In this document: piece after piece, positions 16,623 to 24,779 of the stretch
Position numbering within the stretch: position 1 is the first letter of the stretch
Layout of the letters: every line of letters begins with the position of its first letter
NCBI GenBank assembly: GCA_017461625.1
Contig: JAFTXJ010000008.1
Coordinates: 35,318-99,317 of the forward strand
Reading direction: 5' to 3'
Length of the DNA: 64,000 nt
Source: Clostridia bacterium
GTDB taxonomy: Bacteria; Bacillota; Clostridia; Oscillospirales; Acutalibacteraceae
Program-made: the position numbers and the translations under genes
Notes under the pieces: model-generated
Databases searched by the model: none
What the model was told of the DNA's origin: nothing
Seen by the model: only the letters and a program-made list of their open reading frames with translations

Positions 16623-17837
16623 ATGAAAAAGATTTTGTCCGTATTATTAAGTGTTGTTTTGATTTTTTCTGCAACTGTTCCTGCATTTGCAGTTGAAGAA
16701 AAATACCCATTTATTTATGTTCACGGTATGGGTGCATGGGGCGAGGGTAACCCTGTCGAAAACATCGTTCCCAACTGGTGCGATGCTGACGGCAATGACA
16801 TTATCCCTATGCTTAACGAAAGAGGCTATGAGGTTTATAACCCTGCTGTTGGTATTCTCAGCAGTGCTTGGGACAGAGCCTGTGAGCTTTATGCTGCTTT
16901 GACCGGCACTATTACCGACTACGGTGAAGCTCATTCTGCTGCAGCCGGTCACGACCGTTACGGCAGAGACTACACAGGCAACGCTGTTATGGGTGAACCA
17001 TGGGATATGGAAAGCCCCATCAACCTTCTTGGTCACTCTTTCGGCGGTGAAACCGTAAGAATGCTCGCTTCACTTCTTGCTTATGGTGATGAAAGCGAAA
17101 GAGCTGCATCAGGTGACGATTGTTCACCGCTTTTCAAAGGTGGTCACGGCAAGGCTGTTCACGCTGTTATTGCTCTTTCTTCACCTCACAACGGTTCACA
17201 GGTTGCTAATACTCTTTATGACCCTGAATGGCCTGTTGTTATGATTATTGCATTGATGAATGTTCTCGGTGCAATTAACAGAGTGATCCCTGTTTATGAG
17301 CCCCTTATGGAGCAATGGGGAATTTCGGGTGAAGGAATGACCTTTAATCCTTTGAATTGGTTCAAAATTGCACGCAGCACCGATAACTGCGGTTATGAGC
17401 TTACACTCAGAGGTGCGGCTGCCCTTAATGAACAGATTAAAATGAACCCATATGCATATTATTATTCTTACACTTCTCTTTGCTCAGGCACACCTGAGTT
17501 TGAGGGTGTTGAGCCTGATTTCAGTATTTTTATTTTTGATTTATCCTGTAAGGATATTCTTGAATCTGAGGGTGAAATCATTGACGGAATTGAAATGAAA
17601 GACGGTTGGATTGCCAATGACGGCATTGTTCCGTTAATCAGTGCTCTTTATCCCTTTGATGACCCTCACGCTGATTTTGAGGAGAGTAAAAAAATCGAAA
17701 AAGGTGTATGGTATGTTATGCCAACTCTTATGGGAACAGACCATTACGATTTCAGCCGAGGTACCGATATTGAGGGTGGCTATATCGAGTTTTATATGAA
17801 TATGATGGATATGGTAAACACAAACGGTGGCAAGTGA
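16623..17837 (+). CDS. Secreted triacylglycerol lipase-like alpha/beta hydrolase
   Basis: This 404-residue protein has a clear signal peptide, MKKILSVLLSVVLIFSATVP followed by AFA-VEEK. The oxyanion region is FIYVHGMGAWGEG (about 31-43). The nucleophile is Ser139 in GHSFGG, the acidic residue is probably in NDGIVPLISALYP, and the catalytic His (about 374) is in GTDHYDFSRG. The long insert and the LSSPHNGSQVAN segment resemble staphylococcal-type lipases (family I.6). It is expected to act outside the cell on lipids or esters. AAAGGAGGA precedes the ATG. The next gene starts one base after its stop, so the two are translationally coupled. Confidence 0.88.
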   Translation: MKKILSVLLSVVLIFSATVPAFAVEEKYPFIYVHGMGAWGEGNPVENIVPNWCDADGNDIIPMLNERGYEVYNPAVGILSSAWDRACELYAALTGTITDYGEAHSAAAGHDRYGRDYTGNAVMGEPWDMESPINLLGHSFGGETVRMLASLLAYGDESERAASGDDCSPLFKGGHGKAVHAVIALSSPHNGSQVANTLYDPEWPVVMIIALMNVLGAINRVIPVYEPLMEQWGISGEGMTFNPLNWFKIARSTDNCGYELTLRGAAALNEQIKMNPYAYYYSYTSLCSGTPEFEGVEPDFSIFIFDLSCKDILESEGEIIDGIEMKDGWIANDGIVPLISALYPFDDPHADFEESKKIEKGVWYVMPTLMGTDHYDFSRGTDIEGGYIEFYMNMMDMVNTNGGK

Positions 17838-17838
17838 T

Positions 17839-18738
17839 ATGAAAACATTTAAAAAAGTTGCCTTATCGGTTGTTTGTGTTATTCTTGTTCTTGCAGTTGT
17901 GGTAACAGGTGTTTTAGGTTTTTATTTTCCGAGATACCTCAATAAAAAAGAGGTTGCCGAAATTAAAATTGAAAATACCGATGAAATTACAATGATGAGC
18001 TGCAATCTCCGTTGCCTCACTCCGCTTGATTTTGGTAAAAAATCGTGGTTTTACAGAGCCGAGCTTGTTATGGAGGGCATCAAAACCAATGCACCCGGAA
18101 TTATTGGTTTTCAAGAGGCTACCAAATGGCAGTATAATTACCTTGTGGACTGCCTTGAGGGTTATGACTCGGTTATAACTTATCGAGATAATTCAATAAT
18201 TGCCGAAGGATGCCCTGTTTTTTATAACACTGCTCTTTACACCCTTGTGGATAAAGGCTCATTTTGGCTTTCTGAAACTCCCGAAGAAATGAGTAAGGAT
18301 TGGGGCGCGGCCTGTTACAGAATCTGCAGTTATGTTATCCTCACAGAAAAGGCAACCGACAAGCAGTTTGTTGTTTTTAACACTCATCTTGACCATATAA
18401 GTGATGAAGCGAGAATTAAGGGTGTAGGTGTTATTCTTGATAAAATCAAACAGTTCGGCTCATATCCCAGTGTTATTATGGGTGATTTCAATGCCGAGGA
18501 AGGCACTGAAACTTACATAAAGGTTACAGAAAATTTCCTTGATGTGCGTTATGAAACCGAAAATACAGATGATGCAATTACATATCAGGATTGGGGGCAG
18601 ACAGGACTTCAACTTGACTATTTTATGATTTCAAAAACAGGATTTGAAGTGCTCAGCTATGATGTTGTTGACGAGCTTTACGGTGGCAATTATTCTGCCG
18701 ACCATTTCCCCATAGTTTTAAAAACTAAATTGAATTGA
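17839..18738 (+). CDS. Membrane-anchored endonuclease/exonuclease/phosphatase family protein
   Basis: This 299-residue protein has an N-terminal membrane segment (ALSVVCVILVLAVVVTGVLG, about 8-27). The EEP fold follows: MMSCNLRC, IIGFQEA (metal Glu), FNTHLDHISDEAR, IMGDFNAEEGTE and the final SADHFPIVL (catalytic Asp-His). The family includes nucleases, sphingomyelinases and inositol phosphatases. With a secreted lipase directly upstream, a phospho-lipid or phosphodiester substrate outside the membrane is plausible but unproven. An ORF start at 17827 would overlap the lipase. The ATG at 17839 follows GGTGG. Confidence 0.85.
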   Translation: MKTFKKVALSVVCVILVLAVVVTGVLGFYFPRYLNKKEVAEIKIENTDEITMMSCNLRCLTPLDFGKKSWFYRAELVMEGIKTNAPGIIGFQEATKWQYNYLVDCLEGYDSVITYRDNSIIAEGCPVFYNTALYTLVDKGSFWLSETPEEMSKDWGAACYRICSYVILTEKATDKQFVVFNTHLDHISDEARIKGVGVILDKIKQFGSYPSVIMGDFNAEEGTETYIKVTENFLDVRYETENTDDAITYQDWGQTGLQLDYFMISKTGFEVLSYDVVDELYGGNYSADHFPIVLKTKLN

Positions 18739-18742
18739 CCAG

Positions 18743-18772
18743 AAGCGGTGAGTAAAGGCTCACCGCTTTTTG
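18743..18772 (+). terminator. Terminator of the lipase-EEP operon
   Basis: AAGCGGTGAG (18743-18752) and CTCACCGCTT (18759-18768) with loop TAAAGG, followed by TTTTTG. Confidence 0.85.
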
Positions 18773-18884
18773 AATATAAATCCTCATTTAGTGAATATTA
18801 TAAAGTATATTTCAAAAAATCGGTTGACCTCGGGCTGAATTTATTATAAAATAGAATGATTGAAAAAATAAGGAGTGATGATGG

Positions 18885-19655
18885 CTGGATAACAAGAGAA
18901 AAAGATATATTAAAAGAAATCTTCTTAACATCGCTTCTTTTATATTTTTGCTCATAGCTGTTGCACTGGTTGTTTTGCTTATTCTTTCAACTAACGATAA
19001 GATTCAGTATTGGTGGCAAACCTACCAATCGTATCTTGATATTGTTCAACAGCGGGTTGAAAATATGGGCAGTGAGGCATATTTGATATTTACCCTTATG
19101 TTCTTATTTTCGTTTAAAGCGTTTATTCCCATATATCCGATTTCCATCGTCTGTGCCGCAACGGGTGTTGTTTTTCCCTTTTACTTTGCTTTGCCACTCA
19201 ATATTATCGGAATGGGTCTTAATTATACCCTCAAGTACTGGTGGGGAAAGCGAATAGGTCCGGGCGGAGTTAATGTTATTTTAAAGCGTAATGAAACCTT
19301 ACGCATTGTAATGAGACAAGACGGCAGAGGGAACCCGTGGCTGTTGGTGTTTTTTAGATTATTGCCCAGCTTTCCGATTAACCTTGTAAGCCAACTTTAC
19401 GGCTCTATGGGCTTTAATTATTGGAAATATTTAGGTCTTTCACTTGCAGGTAATCTTCCGCTGCTTATTTCTTACACGGTAGTCGGTCGCCATATGTATA
19501 ATCCGTTTTCTGCAGGATTTTTATTGCCGCTTATCATTATTGCATCTTTGTCATCTGCTGCGTGTTACCTTGCAGGTGTTATTCTTTATTACAAAAAGAA
19601 AAAAAGGAGAAAGAAAAATGTCAGACATCAAAATCTTAAAAACCAGTCTTATTAA
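18885..19655 (+). CDS. TVP38/TMEM64 (VTT domain) membrane protein, probable non-AUG start
   Basis: This protein has several membrane segments: FLLIAVALVVLLIL, the re-entrant FIPIYPISIVCAATGVVFPF, LPLNIIGMGLNYTLKY, FRLLPSFPINLVSQLYGSMG and a final LLPLIIIASLSSAACYLAGV. This is the layout of VTT/SNARE-associated proteins, proposed lipid scramblases or transport aids. No ATG in frame precedes TTG at 18948, yet AAGGAG (18870-18875) sits nine bases before CTG at 18885, which begins DNKRKRYIKRNLLNIASF. That gives a positively charged N-terminus and 256 residues. The start is therefore uncertain. The 3' end overlaps galK by 38 bases. Confidence 0.75.
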   Translation: MDNKRKRYIKRNLLNIASFIFLLIAVALVVLLILSTNDKIQYWWQTYQSYLDIVQQRVENMGSEAYLIFTLMFLFSFKAFIPIYPISIVCAATGVVFPFYFALPLNIIGMGLNYTLKYWWGKRIGPGGVNVILKRNETLRIVMRQDGRGNPWLLVFFRLLPSFPINLVSQLYGSMGFNYWKYLGLSLAGNLPLLISYTVVGRHMYNPFSAGFLLPLIIIASLSSAACYLAGVILYYKKKKRRKKNVRHQNLKNQSY

Positions 19656-20898
19656 CGGCGAGCTTGACGAAGCTTTGCTTAAAGTATATACACCCGAATC
19701 ATTGCCTTTCCAGAAAGAAAGGCATGCAAAAGTTTTTGATACTTTTGCAGAGCTTTACGGTGAAAATGAAGACGTTGCAATGTTCAGTGCACCGGGCAGA
19801 ACAGAAGTTGGTGGTAACCACACCGACCATAACCACGGTAAGGTGCTTGCTGCTGCAATCAATCTTGACACAATTGCCCTTGCATCAAAAAGAAGTGACA
19901 GCATTGTTTGTGAAAAGTCAGCAGGTCATTCTATGAACAAGGTTGATGTTTCTGATCTTTCGGTTCGTCCCGAAGAGTTTGGTGAGTCAGCCGCACTTAT
20001 TCGCGGTATGTGTGCAGGTTTTAAAGAGTACGGCTATGAAATCGGCGGCTTTAATGCCACAGGCGTAACTCAGGTGCTTTCAGGCTCAGGTCTTTCATCT
20101 TCAGCTGCATTTGAAGTGCTTATAGGTGCAATTCTTAACGGACTTTATAACGACAACAAGGTTTCTGCAGTTGACATTGCAAAAATCGCACAGTATGCAG
20201 AAAACAAATATTTCAATAAGCCAAGCGGTCTTATGGATCAGATGGCAAGCTCTGTGGGTGGATTTATTTCAATTGACTTTGAAGATACAAAGAACCCTGT
20301 TATTAATAAGATTGACTTCGATTTTGGTGCAACAGGTCATTCTCTTTGCATTGTTGATACAAAGGGAAGTCATGCAGATTTAACTGATGAATATGCCGCA
20401 GTTCGTGGTGAAATGGAAGCTGCAGCTGCTTGCTTTGGAAAGAGTGTTCTTCGTGAAGTTGATGAAAATGAGTTTTATAAGAATATTAATCTCGTTCGTG
20501 AAAAGGCTAACGACAGAGCTGTTCTTCGTGCAACCCATTTCTATAACGAAAACCGTAGGGTAGAGGAGCTCAAAGCTGCTCTTTCTCAGGGCGATTTTGA
20601 GGCTTTCAAGGCTGTAATCACCGAAAGTGGACATTCTTCATTTATGTTTAACCAGAATGTTTTTGCCGCTTGTCAGACTGCCACTCAGCCTGTCTCCGTT
20701 GCACTTTCAATTTGCGAAAGAGTGCTCAAAGGTAAAGGTGCTTGGCGTGTTCACGGTGGCGGATTTGCAGGTACAATACAGGCCTTTGTTCCCGATTGTG
20801 CACTCCAAGAGTTCAAGTCAGCTATGCAGGCAGTTTTTGGTGATGATGCTTGCTATATTCTCAAAATCCGTAACTTCGGTGGAATTGAGCTTTATTAA
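19618..20898 (+). CDS. galK: Galactokinase
   Basis: This 426-residue GHMP kinase phosphorylates galactose at C1, the first step of the Leloir pathway. The galactokinase signature is APGRTEVGGNHTDHNHGKVL, the GHMP ATP loop is LSGSGLSSSAAFEVLIG, and the C-terminal GHMP motif is WRVHGGGFAGTIQAFV. Its length is slightly above the usual 390. GAGAAAG just before the ATG at 19618 decides the start; the longer frame from 19540 lies inside the membrane-protein gene. galE is at 50682 and a phosphohexomutase at 26734. galT is not in this window. Confidence 0.93.
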   Translation: MSDIKILKTSLINGELDEALLKVYTPESLPFQKERHAKVFDTFAELYGENEDVAMFSAPGRTEVGGNHTDHNHGKVLAAAINLDTIALASKRSDSIVCEKSAGHSMNKVDVSDLSVRPEEFGESAALIRGMCAGFKEYGYEIGGFNATGVTQVLSGSGLSSSAAFEVLIGAILNGLYNDNKVSAVDIAKIAQYAENKYFNKPSGLMDQMASSVGGFISIDFEDTKNPVINKIDFDFGATGHSLCIVDTKGSHADLTDEYAAVRGEMEAAAACFGKSVLREVDENEFYKNINLVREKANDRAVLRATHFYNENRRVEELKAALSQGDFEAFKAVITESGHSSFMFNQNVFAACQTATQPVSVALSICERVLKGKGAWRVHGGGFAGTIQAFVPDCALQEFKSAMQAVFGDDACYILKIRNFGGIELY

Positions 20899-20912
20899 TA
20901 CATAAATAACAG

Positions 20913-20943
20913 ACACCGCCCACCAAGGCGGTTGTTTGTTTTA
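20913..20943 (+). terminator. Terminator after galK
   Basis: ACCGCC (20915-20920) / GGCGGT (20927-20932) followed by TGTTTGTTTT. Confidence 0.7.
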
Positions 20944-20954
20944 GAGGGTAGTAT

Positions 20955-21977
20955 ATGAATATTAAAGAAACTTTATTTGACTTAGCTAAGGCTTCATCTG
21001 CTCCGGGGCAGGAATGTTGCATTGCCCCTGTTGCTGAGAAGTTGCTTTCACAGTATATGAGTGTTGCCACCGATAACTTAGGTAATGTAGTGGGTCATAA
21101 AGAGGGTAACGGCACTCACTTTTTGCTTGATGCTCACCTTGACTCAATCGGAATGATTGTAACTGCTGTTGAAGAAAACGGATTTCTCAGAGTTGATAAA
21201 TGCGGAGGAATTGATATTCGCACAATTTCAGCTCAGGACGTAATTGTTCACGGTCGGGAAGATTTATTTGGCGTTGTTACTTCAACTCCGCCCCACCTTG
21301 CCTCAGGTGACGGCAAAAAAGCATCGGGTTTTGATGAGATTATGATTGACACAGGCATTGACGGTGACAGAATTTCCTCTCTTGTTTCACCGGGTGACAG
21401 AGTTACTCTTAAAACACCTTATAATGAAATGGAAAACGGAACATTGTCAGGTGCTTATTTTGATAATAAAGCAGGTGTGTGTGCCGTTCTGCGTTGCCTT
21501 GAAATTTTAAAAGAAAAAGACTGCAACAATGAAATCACTGTGCTTTTCTCTGCTCAGGAGGAGGCAGGTCTTATCGGCGCAAGAGCAGGGGGATTTAACT
21601 GCAATGCAGACAAATGCTTTTGTGTGGATGTGAGCTTTGCCAAAACAAACGCAACTCCTAAAAATATCACTGCAACTCTTGGTGGCGGTACAATGATTGG
21701 CTTTGCACCGGTTCTCAGTTATGAAATGAGCCGACAGCTTGAAAGTCTTGCTAAAGAAAAAAATATTCCTTATCAGCTTGAAATAATGTCTTCTTCAACA
21801 GGCACAAATGCCGATGTTATTGCGGTTTCTGCTCAAGGTAAAAAGACTGCACTTTTGTCTTTGCCTCTTAAGAATATGCACACAGGTGTTGAGATGATTA
21901 ACCCTGTAGATATTGAATATACTTCTCAGCTTATGGCTGAATACATTCTCACTTTCGGAGGTGCCGACAATGCTTGA
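20955..21977 (+). CDS. M42 family metallo-aminopeptidase (first of two)
   Basis: This 340-residue protein belongs to peptidase family M42, which forms dodecameric TET aminopeptidases in the cytosol with two metal ions. Visible residues are His/Asp in LLDAHLDSIGMIV, the PA-like insert, Asp in YFDNKAGVCAVL, the catalytic Glu pair in FSAQEEAGLIGARAG, Asp in CVDVSFAKTN and the final His in PLKNMHTGVEMI. It overlaps the next M42 gene by 8 bases, so the two paralogs are made together and could form mixed complexes. Substrate preference cannot be read from sequence. Confidence 0.9.
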   Translation: MNIKETLFDLAKASSAPGQECCIAPVAEKLLSQYMSVATDNLGNVVGHKEGNGTHFLLDAHLDSIGMIVTAVEENGFLRVDKCGGIDIRTISAQDVIVHGREDLFGVVTSTPPHLASGDGKKASGFDEIMIDTGIDGDRISSLVSPGDRVTLKTPYNEMENGTLSGAYFDNKAGVCAVLRCLEILKEKDCNNEITVLFSAQEEAGLIGARAGGFNCNADKCFCVDVSFAKTNATPKNITATLGGGTMIGFAPVLSYEMSRQLESLAKEKNIPYQLEIMSSSTGTNADVIAVSAQGKKTALLSLPLKNMHTGVEMINPVDIEYTSQLMAEYILTFGGADNA

Positions 21978-22992
21978 TTTAATTAAAAATCTTTGTGCTC
22001 TTGACGGCATTTCAGGCAGAGAAAGTGCAGTAAGAGATTATATTATTTCTCAGATTAAAGACTATGCAACCGACATTATGGTTGACCCTCTGGGTAATCT
22101 TCTTGTGTATAAAGGTGGTGCAAAAGAGGGTAATAAAAGGGTGCTTCTTGATGCACATATGGATGAAGTGGGTTTTGTTATCACCTCAATCAATTCTGAC
22201 GGTACACTCAGTTTTGAATGTGTCGGAGGAATTAACGCTTCTGTTATGCTCGGCAGACCCGTAACGGTTGGCGAAAATAAAATTAACGGTGTTATAGGTG
22301 TGTTGCCTGTTCATCTTTTGCCCGCCGATAAGAAAGCAGAGCTTCCGGACGTAAAAAGCCTTTGCATTGACATCGGTGCCAATACAAAAGAAGAAGCAGA
22401 AGACCTTGTAAAAGCAGGCGATATGGCTTGCTTTCAGTCAGAATTTGTCGCTTACGGTGACGGATATATAAAATCCAAAGCCCTTGATGACAGAGCAGGC
22501 TGTGCAATTTTGATTGATATGATAAAATCCGATTTGCCTGTTGATATGTATTTCAGTTTTTCTGTTGGTGAAGAGGTTGGTATGGGTATGGCAGGCACAG
22601 GTGTTTTTACCGTTGAGCCTGACTACGCCATTGTTGTTGAAACTACTACTGCCGCAGATTTAGCAGGTGTAGAAGAGCATAAAACCGTCTGTAAGCTTGG
22701 CAATGGAGGAGTTGTTTCTTTTATGGACAGACGTACTGTTTATGACAAACAGCTTTTTGACCGTGCTTTTAAAATTGCAGAAGAAAAGGGTATCCGTTTG
22801 CAAACAAAATCAATGGTAGCAGGTGGTAATAATGCAGGTGTTATTCATACATCTGTCGGGGGAGTGAAAACAGTTGCGGTGTCACTTCCTTGTCGCTATC
22901 TTCATTCACCCTCTTGTGTAATTAAGGCAAGTGATATTGAAGAAACAAAAAAGATTATCCTTGCCCTTTCGGAGGAGTTTGCAAATGATTAA
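21970..22992 (+). CDS. M42 family metallo-aminopeptidase (second of two)
   Basis: This 340-residue paralog of the preceding gene has metal ligands in LLDAHMDEVGFVITSI and ALDDRAGCAILID, catalytic Glu-Glu in SVGEEVGMGMAG, Asp/Glu in IVVETTTAADLAG and His in LPCRYLHSPSCVI. The start at 21970 overlaps the previous stop (ATGCTTGA). Its own stop overlaps the next gene by 8 bases. The three-gene run M42-M42-GNAT is a tight operon. Confidence 0.9.
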   Translation: MLDLIKNLCALDGISGRESAVRDYIISQIKDYATDIMVDPLGNLLVYKGGAKEGNKRVLLDAHMDEVGFVITSINSDGTLSFECVGGINASVMLGRPVTVGENKINGVIGVLPVHLLPADKKAELPDVKSLCIDIGANTKEEAEDLVKAGDMACFQSEFVAYGDGYIKSKALDDRAGCAILIDMIKSDLPVDMYFSFSVGEEVGMGMAGTGVFTVEPDYAIVVETTTAADLAGVEEHKTVCKLGNGGVVSFMDRRTVYDKQLFDRAFKIAEEKGIRLQTKSMVAGGNNAGVIHTSVGGVKTVAVSLPCRYLHSPSCVIKASDIEETKKIILALSEEFAND

Positions 22993-23740
22993 GTTTGTTG
23001 ATTCAGGCGAATACAGCCTTGATGAAGTCTGCTCAAAGGATGTTTTCGGAACAAGGATTTTAGCGTATTTCAACACTTATTCCTACGAGTTTGATTTTAT
23101 AAGATTCTGGGTTCAGCTTGATGAAAATAACGCCATAGTCGCTGCTATCAGCCTTATTGACGGCAGTATGACTCTAACCTGTGATGAAAATGCCGATTTT
23201 GAAGAGCTTGCTGCTTTTATTAAAATGATAGGTTATTCATCATTGCAATGCGAGCGTCAGGCGATGAAAAACCTCAGCTTAAATGAAGACATCTGGGGAT
23301 ATGTTGTAAGATACAGTAACATAACCGACAGAGAAAAATATAATATAACCCTTTGTGAAAATGTGGATTACAAGGATGTTTATCACCTTATAAAATCTGC
23401 CGACCTTCTGGGAGTCGGCGAATATCTGCCATGGCTTTCTGATGTTACTCACAGAGTGAAAAAAGGAACAGCCAAAGCTGCCCTTGCTTTAGAAAACGGT
23501 GAGCCTGCCGCTTGTGCAATGAAACTGTTTGTTACGGATAAAGCTGTTCTTTTAGGTGCAGTTGCCACCGACAAAAATCACCGTGGCAAAGGTCTCGGTG
23601 GGGGATTGGTTACCCTTTTAGGCAATGAATCTGTGAGCGAGGGAAAGCGAACAGAGCTTCTTTGCAAACACGATTCAATAGTTGATTTTTACCGTTCAAT
23701 CGGTTTCACCGTTGTGGGAGAATGGGCGATAGTAGATTAA
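22985..23740 (+). CDS. GNAT family N-acetyltransferase
   Basis: This 251-residue protein has a GNAT domain in its second half: KAVLLGAVATDKNHRGKGLGGGLVTLLG holds the acetyl-CoA loop (RGKGLG), and DFYRSIGFTVVGEWAIV is the C-terminal strand-helix motif. Residues 1-140 resemble the degenerate N-terminal GNAT half seen in two-domain clostridial acetyltransferases. It overlaps the preceding peptidase by 8 bases and follows GGAGG in the end of that gene. Acetylation of a peptide N-terminus or amino acid would fit the neighbouring aminopeptidases, but this is only an inference. Confidence 0.82.
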   Translation: MIKFVDSGEYSLDEVCSKDVFGTRILAYFNTYSYEFDFIRFWVQLDENNAIVAAISLIDGSMTLTCDENADFEELAAFIKMIGYSSLQCERQAMKNLSLNEDIWGYVVRYSNITDREKYNITLCENVDYKDVYHLIKSADLLGVGEYLPWLSDVTHRVKKGTAKAALALENGEPAACAMKLFVTDKAVLLGAVATDKNHRGKGLGGGLVTLLGNESVSEGKRTELLCKHDSIVDFYRSIGFTVVGEWAIVD

Positions 23741-23786
23741 TCGCTATTAAAATGATAGGTGTTATTTATATAACAGAGGTGTAAAA

Positions 23787-24305
23787 ATGGCAAAACGAGT
23801 TGTAGTTGTTCCTTATGATGAACAATGGAAAACAGATTTTGAAACGATTAAGCAATATCTTTTAACGGCAGTAAAGGATATTGTAATCAGTGTTGAACAT
23901 ATCGGCAGCACTTCTGTTGAAGGTCTTTCTGCAAAACCGATTATTGACATCGATATTGTTATCAAAGATTATTCCGTATTTGATGATGTTGTTGAAAACT
24001 TAGCGTCTCTTGGCTATATATACGAAGGAGATCTCGGCATAAAAGACAGAGAAGCATTTGATTATAGGGGAATTGCAGATTTACCGAAACACCATTTGTA
24101 TGTTTGCCCTGAATTTTCAGCAGAGCTTCACAAGCATCTTTCTTTCAGAAATTATTTGAGAAATAATACCGAAGCTGTGTTGAAATATAGCAATGTTAAA
24201 GAAGAGGGTGCAAGATTATTCCCTGACAGCATTGATGATTATATTTCCTATAAAGCACCTTGTATTGAGGAGATTTATAGGAAATGCGAAAAGATAACAG
24301 ATTAA
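23787..24305 (+). CDS. GrpB/UPF0157 family nucleotidyltransferase-fold protein
   Basis: This 172-residue protein matches the GrpB family: VVPYDEQWKTDFETIK, VEHIGSTSVEGLSAKPIIDIDI (nucleotidyltransferase-like GSTSV and DIDI) and FRNYLRNNTEAVLKYS near the end. The fold suggests nucleotide transfer, and some members are linked to CoA kinase fusions. The role here is unknown. AGAGGTG precedes the ATG. Its last 22 bases overlap the start of the second RAYT gene. Confidence 0.88.
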   Translation: MAKRVVVVPYDEQWKTDFETIKQYLLTAVKDIVISVEHIGSTSVEGLSAKPIIDIDIVIKDYSVFDDVVENLASLGYIYEGDLGIKDREAFDYRGIADLPKHHLYVCPEFSAELHKHLSFRNYLRNNTEAVLKYSNVKEEGARLFPDSIDDYISYKAPCIEEIYRKCEKITD

Positions 24306-24385
24306 AAGGATTTGATTATTCTTCCGATGGAACATATTTCATTACAATCTGTGTAAAAGATAAGCAGAGAATTTTCGGTAACATC

Positions 24386-24408
24386 GTAGGGGAGGCCATT
24401 GGCCGTCC
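24386..24408 (+). repeat. REP-like hairpin inside the RAYT gene (direct)
   Basis: GTAGGGGA followed by GGCCA-T-TGGCC and GTCC. The GTAG head plus palindrome matches the REP layout. Confidence 0.65.
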
Positions 24409-24553
24409 GTGGTGTCAGCTTTTGGAACACGGAAAAGTTGTTGAAGAAGTAATCAATAATATTGATAAAATATATAGCGGAGTCAAAATTGACAAACATA
24501 ATAATTATGCCTGACCATATTCATTTGTTGGTTACTATTTTGCCAAATGAAAG

Positions 24554-24577
24554 CGGACGCCCAATGGGCGCCCCTAC
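24554..24577 (-). repeat. REP-like hairpin inside the RAYT gene (inverted)
   Basis: On the minus strand, GTAGGGG then CGCCCA-T-TGGGCG and TCCG. It is inverted relative to the copy at 24386, as in a BIME. A decayed counterpart with GTGG instead of GTAG lies in relic 1 at about 15297-15322. Confidence 0.65.
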
Positions 24578-24779
24578 GATACCAAATATCATAAATAAAT
24601 TCAAAGGATATGTCACAAAAAGAATAGGTTTCCCTGTTTGGCAGAAATTATATTACGACCACATCATTCGCGATGAAGAAGACTACAATACGAAGTGGGA
24701 ATATATTGAAAACAATCCGACCGCTTGGTATGATAGAAACAAAATATGATTTATAATCAGCGGTCAACGAGGAGGAAGT

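Larger units (their letters stand above)
24284..24749 (+). pseudogene. REP-associated tyrosine transposase (RAYT) relic 2, with internal REP hairpins
   Basis: The first frame reads RLKGFDYSSDGTYFITICVK. The second continues IIIMPDHIHLLVTILPNES and then the Tyr region KLYYDHIIRDEEDYNTKWEY. A one-base gain near 24497-24505 (gacaaacataataatt versus gataaatacgtaatt in relic 1) separates them, leaving a broken Y1-type transposase. Two GTAGGGG-headed palindromes lie in frame inside it, at 24386-24408 and, inverted, at 24554-24577. They encode EAIGRP and SGRPMGAPT. They look like REP elements that the family itself recognises. Confidence 0.85.
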
